Below, piece by piece: positions 1-9,003 of a stretch of 14,805 nt of DNA. The stretch is from Betaproteobacteria bacterium. Its GTDB lineage: Bacteria; Pseudomonadota; Gammaproteobacteria; Burkholderiales; SG8-39. The notes beneath the pieces are model-generated. The model ran no database searches. It saw only the letters and a list, made by a program, of their open reading frames with translations, and was not told the origin of the DNA. The stretch covers positions 1 to 14,805 of the forward strand of contig JAFAGU010000170.1 of NCBI GenBank assembly GCA_019237595.1, given 5' to 3'. How positions within the stretch are numbered: position 1 is the stretch's first letter; each line of letters opens with the position of its first letter. Made by a program: the position numbers and the translations under genes.

Positions 1-2738
<2,738 letters not shown>

Positions 2739-2742
<4 letters not shown>

Positions 2743-3092
2743 GGGGTCCCGAGGCTGGCGCGCGCGGGGGCGAGCGCATCCGCCTGCGCGTCGATCCCGA
2801 GCTGCGTGCGCTCGTGCCGGGGTTCCTCGCCAACCGGCGCAAGGACCTCGAGGCGATCGGGCGCGCGCTTCACTCGGGGAATCTGGAGGCGATCCGCGCC
2901 GTCGGGCACAACATCCGCTGCTTCTCGCGCGTCTACGGATTCGAGGATCTCACGGCGCTCGGCGAGGAGCTCCAGCAAGCGGCCGAGGATGCGAGCACGC
3001 TTCGCATCGTCCACGCGCAGAGCCAGCTCGCCGACTACCTTGCACGCGTGGAGGTCGCCGAGGGCAGCAACGATCCCAAGGACGACCACTGA
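2739..3092 (+). CDS. Small HPt-like phosphotransfer protein
   Basis: 117 residues. The start ATG overlaps the kinase stop (ATGA), so translation is coupled; the same frame is open far upstream only as a shadow of the kinase. Residues 20-100 are predicted all-helical and match the HPt pattern: GHNIRC (56-61) followed by YGFEDLTALGEEL, with candidate phospho-acceptor H57. In typical HPt proteins this helix reads HxxKG; here Lys is Arg (R60) and Gly is Cys (C61). Arg is conservative, but Cys at the Gly position is unusual. Its likely partner is the receiver of the preceding kinase, from which it would carry phosphate to an unlinked response regulator. If H57 is inactive, it could instead be a docking protein. 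HPt assignment is from sequence pattern only. Confidence 0.8.
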
Positions 3093-3377
3093 ATGGCCTC
3101 CGAGTTCGATTCCCTCCTGGACACGCTCGCCGGCCTCGCCGCGGCGAACATCGTCATGATCGAGACGCTGCACGAGCACGGCGTGCTCGACAAGCGTCAC
3201 TTCGCGCACGCCTTCGGGCGCGCGCTCGACACGCTCGCGCCGGAGCATCGCGGAGGCATGGTCGAGCTCACGCTGCGGAACCTTCGCGATCGCTGCATGA
3301 ACCTTCCCGGCGGCGGCGTGCCTTCCGACGCGCAGGCGTGGCTGCGCAGCCTCGGCGCGCGCTCGCCGTCGCGCTAG
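3093..3377 (+). CDS. Conserved-looking small protein of unknown function, third gene of the kinase operon
   Basis: 94 residues, starting at the base after the HPt-like gene's stop codon, with AAGGA about 10 bases upstream. It is mostly helical, with an Ala/Leu-rich N-terminal helix (LLDTLAGLAAANIVMIETL), then a His/Arg-rich section (HEHGVLDKRHFAHAF) and a GGGVP turn before the end. There is no signal peptide or membrane segment. Its contiguity with the kinase and HPt-like genes suggests a signalling accessory, but I do not recognise the family. Codon use is like its neighbours. It ends 25 bp before a convergent gene. Confidence 0.7.
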   Translation: MASEFDSLLDTLAGLAAANIVMIETLHEHGVLDKRHFAHAFGRALDTLAPEHRGGMVELTLRNLRDRCMNLPGGGVPSDAQAWLRSLGARSPSR

Positions 3378-3402
3378 CGGCGCTCCTCGACCGCGGCAAA
3401 CG

Positions 3403-3639
3403 CTAGACCGGCTTCAGCCAGTTCGGGCGACGGAATTCGCCGACGAGCGTTCCGGCGCCGGACTCGCGTCCCTCCCGGTCGAACCGGATCTCGCGGTTGC
3501 CGAAGGGCAGGGACCTGCCCGCGATCACGAGCCGCGGCCGTCCGTCCGCGCATTCGAACTGGAGGATGAGACCGCTCGCCTGGTCCTCGATGATCTGCTC
3601 GCGGATCGTGCACAACGCGCCGTTCGGTTTGATGGGCAT
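3403..3639 (-). CDS. Hypothetical protein, 78 residues
   Basis: Start ATG at 3639 is chosen because AGGTG lies 8 bases upstream. A longer form would need a TTG at 3684 without a clear ribosome binding site. The product is soluble, with beta-strand-like stretches (ASGLILQFECADGRPRLVIA, then SLPFGNREIRFDREG) and ends in RRPNWLKPV; no known motif is seen. It lies 69 bp downstream of the FAD monooxygenase on the same strand and may be co-transcribed with it. Its stop faces the end of the kinase operon. Function unknown. Confidence 0.6.
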   Translation of the reverse strand: MPIKPNGALCTIREQIIEDQASGLILQFECADGRPRLVIAGRSLPFGNREIRFDREGRESGAGTLVGEFRRPNWLKPV

Positions 3640-3708
3640 CTTCGGTTCACCTGTCCGTGGTTTTTCATGCCCGGACTTCTGCAACCGGTATGCCGTGTCG
3701 AATCTCCG

Positions 3709-4842
3709 CTACACGCGTGTGGCCCGACCCTCGAAGGCCGCGACGAATCGCGGCGAGACGGCGCGCAGGCGCTCGAGGCTCACGCGCCCGGAGCGCGTGA
3801 TGTAGCTCATGGCGAATTCGAGCGGCGGCAGCGTCATGTGCTCGGCGAAGCGCTCGTACCACTGCGCGCTCGCATCGGCGGCCGCCGTCAGCTTGTCGAG
3901 GATGGGCCGGCGCGCGGCCTCGTACGCGCGCGCGGCGGCGAGTGCGTTCGTCGGATGCGCTTGGAGCGCGCGGGCGAGGGCGATCGCGTCCTCCATCGCG
4001 AGCCGGGTGCCGGAGCCGATCGAGAAGTGCGCGGTATGGAGCGCGTCGCCGAGGAGAACGGCGTTCCCGGCCGACCAGCGGGCGTTGGCCACTTTTGGAA
4101 AGTTTCGCCAGACCGATTTATTCGAAACCAAGCCCTCGCCGGCGAGGACATCCGCAAAGACGCGCTCGAGGTAGGTCGTCGTCGCTTGTTCGTTCATCGC
4201 GGCGAATCCTGCGCGGGCCCATGTGGCTGCGTCGGTCTCCACGATGAACGTGCTCATGTCCGGCGAGTAGCGATAGTGGTGCGCGTTGAAGGCGCCGTCG
4301 CCGTTGCGGCGGAAGGTCTGGGTCAGCGTGTCGAAGCGGCGAGTCGTTCCGTACCAGGCGAACTTGTTCGTCAGGAGGGCGACGGACGCGCCGAGCTCCT
4401 TCGCATGCGAGCGCCGCACGAGGGAGTTGACGCCGTCTGCGCCCACGAGGAGGTCCGCGTCCGCGAGCGCTTGCAGCGACGCCACGGGATGGTTGAACTC
4501 CACGCGCACGCCGACCGCCTCGACGCGCGCCTGGAGCAAGCGCAGGAGCTCGAGCCTCCCGACGGCGGAAAACCCGACGCCGTCGATGCGCACGACCTTA
4601 CCTTCCAGGTCGAGCGTGATGTCGGACCAGGACTCCATCGCCGGCGTGATGGCGGCGTAGGTTTCCGGGTCGTCCTCGCGCAGGAACTCGAGCGCGCGGT
4701 CGGAGAACACCACGCCGAAGCCGAAGGTCGCGCCTGCCGGGTTCTGCTCGAACACGCGCACGTCGGCCGCGCGGTCGCGGCGCTTGAGGAGGTACGAAAG
4801 GTAGAGCCCGGCGGGCCCCGCGCCGACGATCGCGATGCGCAT
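3709..4842 (-). CDS. Stand-alone FAD-dependent aromatic monooxygenase (anthraniloyl-CoA/salicylyl-CoA hydroxylase-VioD type)
   Basis: 377 residues. The N-terminal Rossmann motif GAGPAG (7-12) binds the FAD ADP moiety. The mid-protein DG region is LLVGADGVNSLVR (131-143), and the ribityl-binding GD motif is GDALHTAHFSIGSG (265-278). The blocks FGFGVVFSD, FAWYGT, YSPDMSTFIVET and HTAHFSIGSGT are, from memory, characteristic of the monooxygenase half of 2-aminobenzoyl-CoA monooxygenase/reductase and salicylyl-CoA 5-hydroxylase, and also of tryptophan hydroxylase VioD, which has nearly the same length. The OYE-like reductase domain of the large enzymes is absent. Expected chemistry is NAD(P)H- and O2-dependent ring hydroxylation; the substrate is unknown. 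No CoA ligase or violacein gene is nearby. The start ATG has no clear Shine-Dalgarno. Confidence 0.85.
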   Translation of the reverse strand: MRIAIVGAGPAGLYLSYLLKRRDRAADVRVFEQNPAGATFGFGVVFSDRALEFLREDDPETYAAITPAMESWSDITLDLEGKVVRIDGVGFSAVGRLELLRLLQARVEAVGVRVEFNHPVASLQALADADLLVGADGVNSLVRRSHAKELGASVALLTNKFAWYGTTRRFDTLTQTFRRNGDGAFNAHHYRYSPDMSTFIVETDAATWARAGFAAMNEQATTTYLERVFADVLAGEGLVSNKSVWRNFPKVANARWSAGNAVLLGDALHTAHFSIGSGTRLAMEDAIALARALQAHPTNALAAARAYEAARRPILDKLTAAADASAQWYERFAEHMTLPPLEFAMSYITRSGRVSLERLRAVSPRFVAAFEGRATRV

Positions 4843-4963
4843 CTTGGGGGCGCTAGTGTGCCACGGTGGGCCGCATCCTCAGCGCCCTCGCACTACACAG
4901 ATTGTTTCGCTTCATCGATTGGCCTTTGCCGCCGGGCAACGGCGTGCCCGATGTGCGCCGCGC

Positions 4964-5024
4964 AATCGGCGCGGACGATAGACATCGCCGGTCGACCGGT
5001 AAGCAGAATGGGCTCGCGCCGATT
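4964..5024. promoter_or_regulatory. Nested inverted repeat in the divergent monooxygenase/PA2779 intergenic region
   Basis: AATCGGCGCG (4964-4973) is repeated in perfect inverse as CGCGCCGATT (5015-5024). Almost exactly in the middle lies the 12-bp palindrome CCGGTCGACCGG (4988-4999). The two dyad axes differ by half a base. The structure ends 15 bp before the GGAG of the downstream gene, so it could act as operators for a dimeric repressor or as an RNA structure in the 5' leader. No function is proven. Confidence 0.35.
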
Positions 5025-5049
5025 GGGCGCGCCCGTCCCGGAGATCCCG

Positions 5050-5415
5050 ATGAAACCTGCAGCCACCGCAATCCTCGTTCGCCTGCTCGTCGTGCTCATC
5101 GCCTGGGCGCCATGGCAGGTCCAGGCCGGCATGATCGGCACCGATCGCGCTGCCGCGTCCGCCGATCGCGCCGCGCTCGCGGCGCTCGTCGCGCGCGCCG
5201 ACGTGTCCTCGGCGCTCGTGAGCCTCGGCGCGCAGCCGGCCGACGTCCAGTCGCGCATCGCCGCCATGAGCGACGAAGAAGTCCGCTCGCTCCAGGGCCG
5301 GCTCGAGTCCGTTCCCGCCGGTGGCACGAGCAGCTCCACGAAAACCCTGATCGTGATCATCATCATCGCCGCGATCATCTGGTGGGCGGCGGGACGCCCG
5401 GGCATGAACCAGTAA
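5050..5415 (+). CDS. PA2779-family (DUF6627-like) membrane protein
   Basis: 121 residues. GGAG lies six bases before the ATG, which fixes the start; the open frame reaching back to 3667 is a shadow of the monooxygenase. A signal peptide (1-26, ending VQA) is followed by a short helical domain with IGTDRAAA, ARADVSSALVSLG and MSDEEVRSLQGRLESVPAGG. A C-terminal hydrophobic helix (99-113, rich in Ile) then anchors it. This order (signal peptide, DxV..L..G, TDEEV..L..R...LPAGG, C-terminal TM) is that of PA2779-family proteins. In many genomes the family neighbours a PA2778-type cysteine peptidase; none follows here. The molecular role is not established. A terminator follows, so it is probably monocistronic. 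Confidence 0.8.
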   Translation: MKPAATAILVRLLVVLIAWAPWQVQAGMIGTDRAAASADRAALAALVARADVSSALVSLGAQPADVQSRIAAMSDEEVRSLQGRLESVPAGGTSSSTKTLIVIIIIAAIIWWAAGRPGMNQ

Positions 5416-5455
5416 GGAGGAGGAGAGCAGCCGCTTCGCCACTTGGCCGCGGCAG

Positions 5456-5515
5456 GGCCGCTCGGGGCGCTTCCCCGGAGCCGAAGCCCGGCGGCCTTTT
5501 CTCTTTCGTTTTCCG
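5456..5515 (+). terminator. Intrinsic terminator after the PA2779-family gene
   Basis: GGCCGC-T-CGGG (5456-5466) pairs with CCCG-GCGGCC (5487-5496). This makes a ten-pair GC stem with a single bulged T and a 20-base loop. TTTTCTCTTTCGTTTT follows directly. It lies 41 bp past the stop codon and is oriented for the + strand. Confidence 0.65.
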
Positions 5516-5590
5516 TTCGGAAATTGACCCGTCTCAAAGAGATCGCCGAGGAATAAGAAGCATTCCTGACTGCGCGCGCGCGCCGACGCG

Positions 5591-5610
5591 CGCTTGACCG
5601 CGGTCAAGCG
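5591..5610. promoter_or_regulatory. Perfect 20-bp palindrome with a CRP/FNR-family core (TTGA-N6-TCAA)
   Basis: CGCTTGACCGCGGTCAAGCG equals its own reverse complement. The inner 14 bp, TTGACCGCGGTCAA, fit the TTGA-N6-TCAA layout used by FNR, FixK and Dnr-type regulators, with C/G rather than T/A at the innermost half-site base. TATTCT at 5631-5636 could be a -10 element; the dyad would then sit about 42 bp before the start point, the classic class II activator distance. An intrinsic terminator is unlikely, because A rather than T follows on the + strand and on the - strand the T run precedes the hairpin. Confidence 0.45.
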
Positions 5611-5724
5611 AAAAAAAGCGGCGGTGGAACTATTCTCCGCGCGTTTCGGGCGGGGAACATGCGGACCAAGACGCTGCACGCGGTGAATGAACGTGCGTAG
5701 CACGCCTGCGCCGGGTCGCTAGCA

Positions 5725-5868
5725 ATGCGCCTGCCGCGGTGGGCGACGCGATCACTCTGGGTGCTGGAGGGTGCCGCTCTCGCGCTCGCCTACCTCATCT
5801 ACTACTTCGCTGGTGTGCAGCTCGAGATCATCGCCATGCCGCACCTCGTGGTGTTCGTGGGGCACTAG
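5725..5868 (+). CDS. Possible 47-residue single-span membrane miniprotein
   Basis: ATG at 5725, TAG at 5866-5868. The peptide begins MRLPRWATRSLW, then has a hydrophobic helix (about residues 13-31, VLEGAALALAYLIYYFAGV) and ends MPHLVVFVGH. The basic start and the membrane span suggest an inner-membrane protein with its N-terminus inside. Nearly all codons end in G or C, as in real genes of this genome. It ends only 6 bp before the convergent TAXI gene's stop. Against it: no clear Shine-Dalgarno and its short length. The FNR-like palindrome upstream would suit an oxygen- or NO-regulated small protein. Confidence 0.4.
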   Translation: MRLPRWATRSLWVLEGAALALAYLIYYFAGVQLEIIAMPHLVVFVGH

Positions 5869-5874
5869 GCGCTA

Positions 5875-7185
5875 CTATCCGCGGCCGCCCATCCGACGCC
5901 GGACGAGGTCGATGTGCTCGCGCAGGACGTAGAGGTGGTGCGCGAAGGCGAGCGGCAGGCGGATGCGGTTCACGCGCTCCTCGATCTCGTCCAGCTTCCT
6001 GAGCTGCGCGGCACGGTCTTTCGGCGTCGTGTTCTTCCGTACTTCGGCCTCCAGGAAACTGAGCTCGCCATACCAGCGGTAAACGCGCGCGCGCACGCGC
6101 CAGGAATAAATGGCAGGAATGATCCGCGTGGCCGGGACGAGCACCGCGATGAGCGGGATCAGGAGCACGGCCATCCTGTCTATCAGCGTAGCCAGCCAGT
6201 AGGGAAGGACGCGGTGCAGGAACGGAGGCCCGGACTTGTAGAAGCGCTCCGCCTGAGTTGAAAGATCGAGGTCGATGTCGCGGTCGGCGGGAAAGTCGTG
6301 CTCCTTGCGGAAGAGGCCCGGTCCGCCGTGGACCTCGGTGGCGGCCTGGAGCAGGAGGTACACGAGCGCCGGATGCAGGCTCTCGCGCGCAACCAGCGTG
6401 GCGGTGGGAGCGACGAGCTCCACATCCTGCTCCGGAATGTTGGCTCCGAGATCGATCGCGCCGTGCGGCAGCAACAGCCGATGCAGGAACGGGAACTGCC
6501 GCACGGTGGCTTCGGCCTGGTCGAGGCTCATCGGCCGCACGCGCGCATCGCGCAAAAGCTTGCCGATGAGCGGATCTTCGGGCGCGGCAACGAACATGGC
6601 CACGTCCGCCTTGCCCTCCAGGAGCGCGTCGGCGGCCTGGTCTCCGCTGAGCGACAGAAGGCTGGAGTTGCCGCTATTGACGCCGCTCGCGTCGAGAAGC
6701 CGCAGGGAGAGCAGGCGCGTGCCGCCGCCCTCGCGGCCCACGGCGACGCGCTTGCCCTTCAGCTCGCCGAGGCGCATGTAGCGATGGGAGCCGCGATAGA
6801 AAATCCACAGCGGCTCGTAGTACAGGCTGCCGAGCGACATGAGCTCCGGCGTCGCGGCCTCCGAGGTGAGGCCGCCCTGCACGAAGCCCAGGTCGACGCC
6901 CGAGTTGGGATCCTTCAGCCGCGCGAGATTCTCGACTGCCCCTTCGGATCCTCTGAGCTCCAGCGTCACCCCGTCGCGCGCCAGGATGTCGCGGTAGCGG
7001 GCCGCGACGGTGTTATAGGCGCCTTCCTCGCGGCTCGTCGAGATCGTGATCCGGCTCGGCGGCGCCGGTTCGACGTAGTGCAGCCCGACGATGGCCACGA
7101 TGATGACGATCGTGACCGGGACGATCGCCGTGGTGGCGAGGTCCTTGATGAACTGCCGCAGCCAGCTCGCCATCTTCATGACCAT
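5875..7185 (-). CDS. Membrane-anchored TAXI-family TRAP-type solute-binding protein
   Basis: 436 residues. An N-terminal membrane helix (about 16-36) precedes a periplasmic binding domain (about 44-315) that opens with RITISTSREEGAYNTVAARY. It carries GVDLGFVQGG, LKGKRVAVGREGGGTRLL and ADALLEGKADVAMFVAAPEDP, all typical of the TAXI group. A second membrane helix (about 335-357) and a charged helical tail (360-436) follow. Ordinary TAXI proteins are free periplasmic receptors of about 320 residues that feed a DctQM-like permease; here the C-terminal span and tail are extra and no permease gene is in the window. It may act as a sensor or anchored receptor; ligand unknown. It starts 34 bp after the hydrolase and is probably co-transcribed. 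Three Met codons (1, 3, 5) make the exact start uncertain. Confidence 0.85.
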   Translation of the reverse strand: MVMKMASWLRQFIKDLATTAIVPVTIVIIVAIVGLHYVEPAPPSRITISTSREEGAYNTVAARYRDILARDGVTLELRGSEGAVENLARLKDPNSGVDLGFVQGGLTSEAATPELMSLGSLYYEPLWIFYRGSHRYMRLGELKGKRVAVGREGGGTRLLSLRLLDASGVNSGNSSLLSLSGDQAADALLEGKADVAMFVAAPEDPLIGKLLRDARVRPMSLDQAEATVRQFPFLHRLLLPHGAIDLGANIPEQDVELVAPTATLVARESLHPALVYLLLQAATEVHGGPGLFRKEHDFPADRDIDLDLSTQAERFYKSGPPFLHRVLPYWLATLIDRMAVLLIPLIAVLVPATRIIPAIYSWRVRARVYRWYGELSFLEAEVRKNTTPKDRAAQLRKLDEIEERVNRIRLPLAFAHHLYVLREHIDLVRRRMGGRG

Positions 7186-7219
7186 GGCTATTCAAACGCC
7201 TCTCGTGAAGGAGCCTGCG

Positions 7220-8290
7220 TCAATGGCGGTCGACAAGGACCGGCGAGCACGCTTGATCGGTCAAGTTATGCGGCGCTGCCGGTGCATTGTCGGAAAGGGC
7301 GAGGCGCACCAGCGTGGAGATCGCCTGGTGCTGGTCGTGCAGGAGATAGTGGTTGGCGCAAGGCGCGAGCCAGTACGCGGCCGGCGCCGTCCGGCGCTTG
7401 AGCGCCCGGTCCCACACGTAATCGGCAACGCGCACCGGCGATACCATGTCGTGCGCGCCCCAGATCATCGTGACGGGGATCGCGCTCCGGGCGAGCGCAT
7501 CCAGGAAGTCGTTCTCGGACTTCATCCGCTCGTTCAGGTACTGGATCGTGCCGGGGATCGCCTTTATTCCGTCCTTGTAGGCGAAGTTGTAGCCGAGAGC
7601 GCGCACCTCGGGATCCCCGCGCTCCAGCGGCGGTGAATACTGCGTCTTGCCCAGACCCGCGGCCAGCTGCTCCGGGGAGAGTGCCTGCACTGCCGCGGCG
7701 CTTGTGGCGGGATTGAGCATGGCCTTCTGGAAGTCGGTCAGGTTCGCAAGCGGCAGATAAAGGTTGGCATTCGTGAGGAACTGGTGACGAATCCGGAACG
7801 GCGCTTTGGGCGCTGCCTGGAGGAGCTGAAGGAAATCGAGCGACACGCTGTCCGCGCGGTCATGGGAAAAGAGGACGAAGTCCTGCAGCGGCACGACCGA
7901 GGTGACGAAATACCACACGAGCCGTGCATCATCGCGCAGCGAATAGCGATACCCGTCGCCCGGCTTGTCCGAGACGCCGTATCCGGGAAAGTCGAGGGTG
8001 CACACGCGGTAGTCTGTGCGCAGGTCGGTGATGAAATCCCGGAAGTCGAAGCTGCTCGTGGGAAACCCGTGCAGCATGAGGATCGCCGGGTTCGCGGCGT
8101 CGCCGGCGCAGGTGTAGAACACCCGGGTCGACCGCCCGTTGTTCTCGGGCAGGGTGGACTTCCAGGTGAAGTATTGCCCCGCGTTTCGCCATTCCTCCGC
8201 AGGCTCGGCGGCCCGTGCATCGCCCTGACTGGCCATGGACGCCGAGAGAGTGAAAACGGTGCTTGCCAGAACCGCCGACAGTCGACGCAT
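7220..8290 (-). CDS. Secreted alpha/beta hydrolase (epoxide hydrolase/haloalkane dehalogenase-like)
   Basis: 356 residues from the second of two adjacent ATGs, chosen because GGGGAG lies six bases before it (the first, at 8293, is too close). Residues below count from 8293. A signal peptide ends near ARA (26-28). The oxyanion-hole motif is HGFP (75-78), the nucleophile elbow is SHDRADS with D145, a likely acid is D282 in WGAHD, and the catalytic His is H315 in CANHYLLH. An Asp nucleophile points to the epoxide hydrolase/dehalogenase branch rather than to Ser esterases. The usual HDWG elbow is replaced by HDRA, so substrate class is open. It lies upstream of the TAXI gene on the same strand, and diverges from the LTXXQ-patatin pair across about 190 bp. 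Confidence 0.85.
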   Translation of the reverse strand: MRRLSAVLASTVFTLSASMASQGDARAAEPAEEWRNAGQYFTWKSTLPENNGRSTRVFYTCAGDAANPAILMLHGFPTSSFDFRDFITDLRTDYRVCTLDFPGYGVSDKPGDGYRYSLRDDARLVWYFVTSVVPLQDFVLFSHDRADSVSLDFLQLLQAAPKAPFRIRHQFLTNANLYLPLANLTDFQKAMLNPATSAAAVQALSPEQLAAGLGKTQYSPPLERGDPEVRALGYNFAYKDGIKAIPGTIQYLNERMKSENDFLDALARSAIPVTMIWGAHDMVSPVRVADYVWDRALKRRTAPAAYWLAPCANHYLLHDQHQAISTLVRLALSDNAPAAPHNLTDQACSPVLVDRH

Positions 8291-8483
8291 CATCCGCTCC
8301 CCGGACCCGCGAATCGTTTGAAATGTCTGCTATCTTGCCATGGGAGCTTCGCGCGAGATCGAAGGCGCAGGCGCGGTGCGATGCAGTTCAGCGCAAGTCT
8401 CCCGTTACCAATCGATACACATTGCGCGCTATTTCAGTGGCCGGTATCGCGTACGCTCCGGGCCCATCGATTTGGAGAACTCC

Positions 8484-8996
8484 ATGGGATCATTCGCTGC
8501 GCCGGGTCGGCGGAAAGTCCTCCTGGCTTTGCTTTGCGCCTGCCTCGCCTGCGGCGAAGCGGATGCGCAATTTGGCGGTATGGGCCGCCGCCGCGGAACC
8601 GATGATCAATCCGGCCGCCAAGCCGGCTCCGACCCGACCACCAGCGAAATCACGCGCCTGAGCCAAAGTGACCGAACCCGCCTTGCCTTGACGAAGGCGC
8701 GGATCGCCCTCGGCCTTACCAGGGACCAGGAAGCGCAATGGCAGGCGTACCAGGATGCGGTGATTGCGCTTCTGGATGCGCAGTCAGCGGCGATCGGCAG
8801 TCAAACCCTGTCGGGGCGCCTGGATGAGCAGACGGGCTTGCTCAAATCGAGGCTTGCCGGATTCGAGCGGCTCAGGGACGCGGCCGGCAAGCTGTATTCG
8901 GTGCTCACCGACGAACAAAGAGCAATGGCGGATAAGACATTACCGGCGGCAGTCCCTGCTGCGTATCCCGGCCCCAACGTCAGTCCGCGCGGCTAG
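8484..8996 (+). CDS. Spy/CpxP-like periplasmic LTXXQ protein
   Basis: 170 residues. The start at 8484 is fixed by GGAG six bases upstream and by the signal peptide that follows (KVLLALLCACLACGEADA, cleavage near 28). The upstream extension to 8340 is not supported. After a Gly/Arg-rich linker the mature protein is helical and carries two LTXXQ motifs, LTRDQ (78-82) and LTDEQ (141-145), the hallmark of the Spy/CpxP chaperone-like family. Several Cys (18, 20, 23) in the leader leave a lipoprotein form possible. The patatin gene starts 7 bp after its stop, with the stop codon forming part of the next ribosome binding site, so the two are translationally linked. Confidence 0.85.
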   Translation: MGSFAAPGRRKVLLALLCACLACGEADAQFGGMGRRRGTDDQSGRQAGSDPTTSEITRLSQSDRTRLALTKARIALGLTRDQEAQWQAYQDAVIALLDAQSAAIGSQTLSGRLDEQTGLLKSRLAGFERLRDAAGKLYSVLTDEQRAMADKTLPAAVPAAYPGPNVSPRG

Positions 8997-9003
8997 GTTG
9001 ACT

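Larger units (their letters stand above)
5416..5724. other. 309-bp intergenic stretch: terminator, GC-alternating tract, palindrome, possible leader peptide
   Basis: After the terminator comes an alternating CG tract (5571-5583) and then the 20-bp palindrome at 5591-5610, directly followed by seven A. Downstream, an ATG at 5659 opens 13 codons (MRTKTLHAVNERA, stop at 5698-5700) in the same frame as the 47-residue ORF that follows. This could be a leader peptide or just the 5' remnant of a broken longer gene. No other gene is seen. Confidence 0.5.

Noticed and set aside
3372..3406. CGCTAG repeated at 3372 and 3400
   Set aside because: Each copy is just the end of a gene plus a TAG stop; the stem would be 6 bp with a 21-base loop and no T tract, so it is not a convincing terminator.
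3667..5049. Extension of the PA2779-family frame across the monooxygenase
   Set aside because: It is antisense to a clear FAD enzyme; the signal peptide and GGAG place the start at 5050.
5571..5590. Alternating CG tract
   Set aside because: Such tracts occur by chance at this base composition; no evidence of a Z-DNA role.
7252..7265. CTTGATCGGTCAAG, resembling the 5591 palindrome
   Set aside because: The TTGA/TCAA half-sites are only 4 bp apart rather than 6, the dyad is imperfect, and it lies inside the coding end of the hydrolase.
8422..8450. TTGCGC-N17-TATCGC before the LTXXQ gene at 8484
   Set aside because: Spacing is right, but each hexamer matches the consensus at only about half its bases; too weak to call a promoter in GC-rich DNA.
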